64,000 nt of DNA. It comes from Paucidesulfovibrio gracilis DSM 16080 (lineage in GTDB: Bacteria > Desulfobacterota > Desulfovibrionia > Desulfovibrionales > Desulfovibrionaceae). Below the pieces are notes generated by a model that saw only the letters and a list, made by a program, of their open reading frames with translations, did not search any database and was not told the DNA's origin. Numbering within the stretch: position 1 is the first letter of the stretch; each line of letters opens with the position of its first letter. Where the stretch lies: contig NZ_FUYC01000005.1 in the NCBI RefSeq assembly GCF_900167125.1, positions 62,001-126,000 of the forward strand, written 5' to 3'. This document shows positions 63,200 through 64,000 of this stretch, one piece after another. A program made the position numbers and the translations under genes.

Positions 63200-64000
63200 G
63201 ATTGCGCTCCTTCAGGGCATTCCCCTTTGGGCAGGGGGGTTGTGTTTGTCGAATCCGCCGCCGACTCCCGTTCCGGAATCAAGGCCATGATGATCGTGAC
63301 CGCCACGCACAGGCCATAGAAGGCCCACATGGTCTGGAATCCGGTGAGTCCGAGCAGCCGCCCGCCGGTAAAGACCAGCGAAGCCACGCCCAGCCCCAGA
63401 AGAGTTTGATAGGCGATGGAAAAAAGCATCCATTTGGTAGAGTTGGCCTGCATGCGCACCATGATGGAAGCGGGTACGCAGGGAGGATACAGCGCCATGA
63501 ACAGCATCAGGGCCAGGGCGTGCAGCGGGGTGAAGCCGCCTTCGGCCCGCTTCATGCTGTCCTGCACCGAGGCTTCGGTGCCGTCGATGCCGTAGATGGC
63601 CCCCAGGGTGGCGGCGCTGTTTTCCTTGGCCGCAAAGGCCGAAAGCAGAGCGATGTTGATACGCCAGTTGAATCCGGCATACTGGGTCACCGGCTCCAGG
63701 GCGCGGCCCGCCATGCCGAGGAAACTGTCCTCAAACAATTCGGACCGCATGTCGTAGCGCAGCTTCTTGCGCTTGCGCACCAGCTTTTTCAGGGAACGGT
63801 TCAATTTCTTTCCGTCCTTGCCCTGGCGCTTGACCACGGCATAAAAGACGGGATTGGCCTCGGCAAAGGACTGGTTGATGGCATCGGCCTTTTCCGAATC
63901 CGTGACCCCGCGCTTGGCGTCCCGAAGGCCTTCCTGAAAAAGGATCAAAGGCGTGATCTGTTCGGCCGTGATTTTTCCGGCAAAGCTGGTTTTGTCCACA
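63196..64000 (-). CDS. feoB: Ferrous iron transport protein B, C-terminal part
   Basis: The C-terminal ~268 residues of FeoB; the N-terminal GTPase domain lies beyond the right edge. The characteristic gate region FEDSFLGMAGRALEPVTQYAGFNWRINIALLSAFAAKENSAATLGAIYG and the later helices (ALALMLFMALYPPCVPASIMVR) identify it. The family imports Fe(II) across the inner membrane. The stop overlaps the start of a small exported protein, giving a feoB-exported-DUF4198 operon. Confidence 0.92.
   Translation of the reverse strand, partial: VDKTSFAGKITAEQITPLILFQEGLRDAKRGVTDSEKADAINQSFAEANPVFYAVVKRQGKDGKKLNRSLKKLVRKRKKLRYDMRSELFEDSFLGMAGRALEPVTQYAGFNWRINIALLSAFAAKENSAATLGAIYGIDGTEASVQDSMKRAEGGFTPLHALALMLFMALYPPCVPASIMVRMQANSTKWMLFSIAYQTLLGLGVASLVFTGGRLLGLTGFQTMWAFYGLCVAVTIIMALIPERESAADSTNTTPLPKGECPEGAQS

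Overview
The window is one contiguous, GC-rich bacterial chromosome segment, densely coded on both strands. It almost certainly comes from a sulfate-reducing bacterium of the Desulfovibrio group (Desulfovibrionales). The strongest evidence is a dissimilatory sulfite reductase locus (dsrA-dsrB-dsrD, then a CobB/DsrN-type amidase) whose siroheme-cluster cysteines fall at DsrA 177/183/221/225 and DsrB 151/188/189/193. A two-subunit periplasmic-type [FeFe] hydrogenase with a Tat-signal small subunit, an anaerobic class III ribonucleotide reductase and a FeoB-type ferrous iron transporter agree with this. No insertion sequence, CRISPR array or rRNA operon was seen.

Layout. 1-3.5 kb: a TonB energy-transduction operon of the TtpC/ExbB/ExbD/TonB/TPR type, cut by the left edge. 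3.5-9.4 kb (minus): a BCCT osmolyte transporter overlapping a double universal-stress protein, then an operon of two unknown exported proteins behind a TolB-like beta-propeller carrying one c-type haem motif. 9.5-15.3 kb: a YtqB-like methyltransferase, hydAB with unusual upstream symmetry elements, a TPR protein, a TM1266-type hydrogenase-associated regulator and a TonB-dependent receptor. 15.4-18.2 kb: a cobalamin riboswitch ahead of nrdD, and a small unknown gene. 18.3-23.6 kb: SRPBCC protein, RluA-type pseudouridine synthase, two BON-domain lipoproteins, an NlpC/P60 lipoprotein and a TolQ/TolR/TolA-like set.

23.8-37.5 kb: SDR oxidoreductase, aminotransferase and methyltransferase; a PP2C (RsbU-like) phosphatase, a solute-binding protein and a PAS histidine kinase; a probable structured non-coding RNA with its own promoter and terminator; a STAS protein, two exported proteins and a 1138-residue ABCG-type transporter. 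37.5-44.8 kb: an acyl-CoA dehydrogenase / ETF:quinone oxidoreductase / ETF operon with a clear sigma-70 promoter, plus tRNA-Arg(ACG). This block is bracketed by two copies of a roughly 300-bp modular repeat in opposite orientation. 44.8-50.7 kb: radical SAM protein, CheV, NeuB-like synthase with a fused HTH-nucleotide-binding regulator, and FadD. 50.7-57 kb: two tandem small secreted paralogues, cyclophilin, CobB/DsrN, DsrD, DsrB and DsrA. 57-64 kb: a cysteine-cluster protein, a CII-like DNA-binding protein, small exported proteins, a BASS transporter, and a feoB-linked operon cut by the right edge.

The genes describe anaerobic respiration of H2 and probably acyl-CoA-derived electrons to sulfite, with envelope energisation (two ExbB/ExbD-type systems), iron acquisition and several sensory modules. 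The least explained elements are the modular inverted repeats, the structured RNA at 31.66-31.98 kb, the divergent ETF, the haem-propeller operon and the repeats upstream of hydA.
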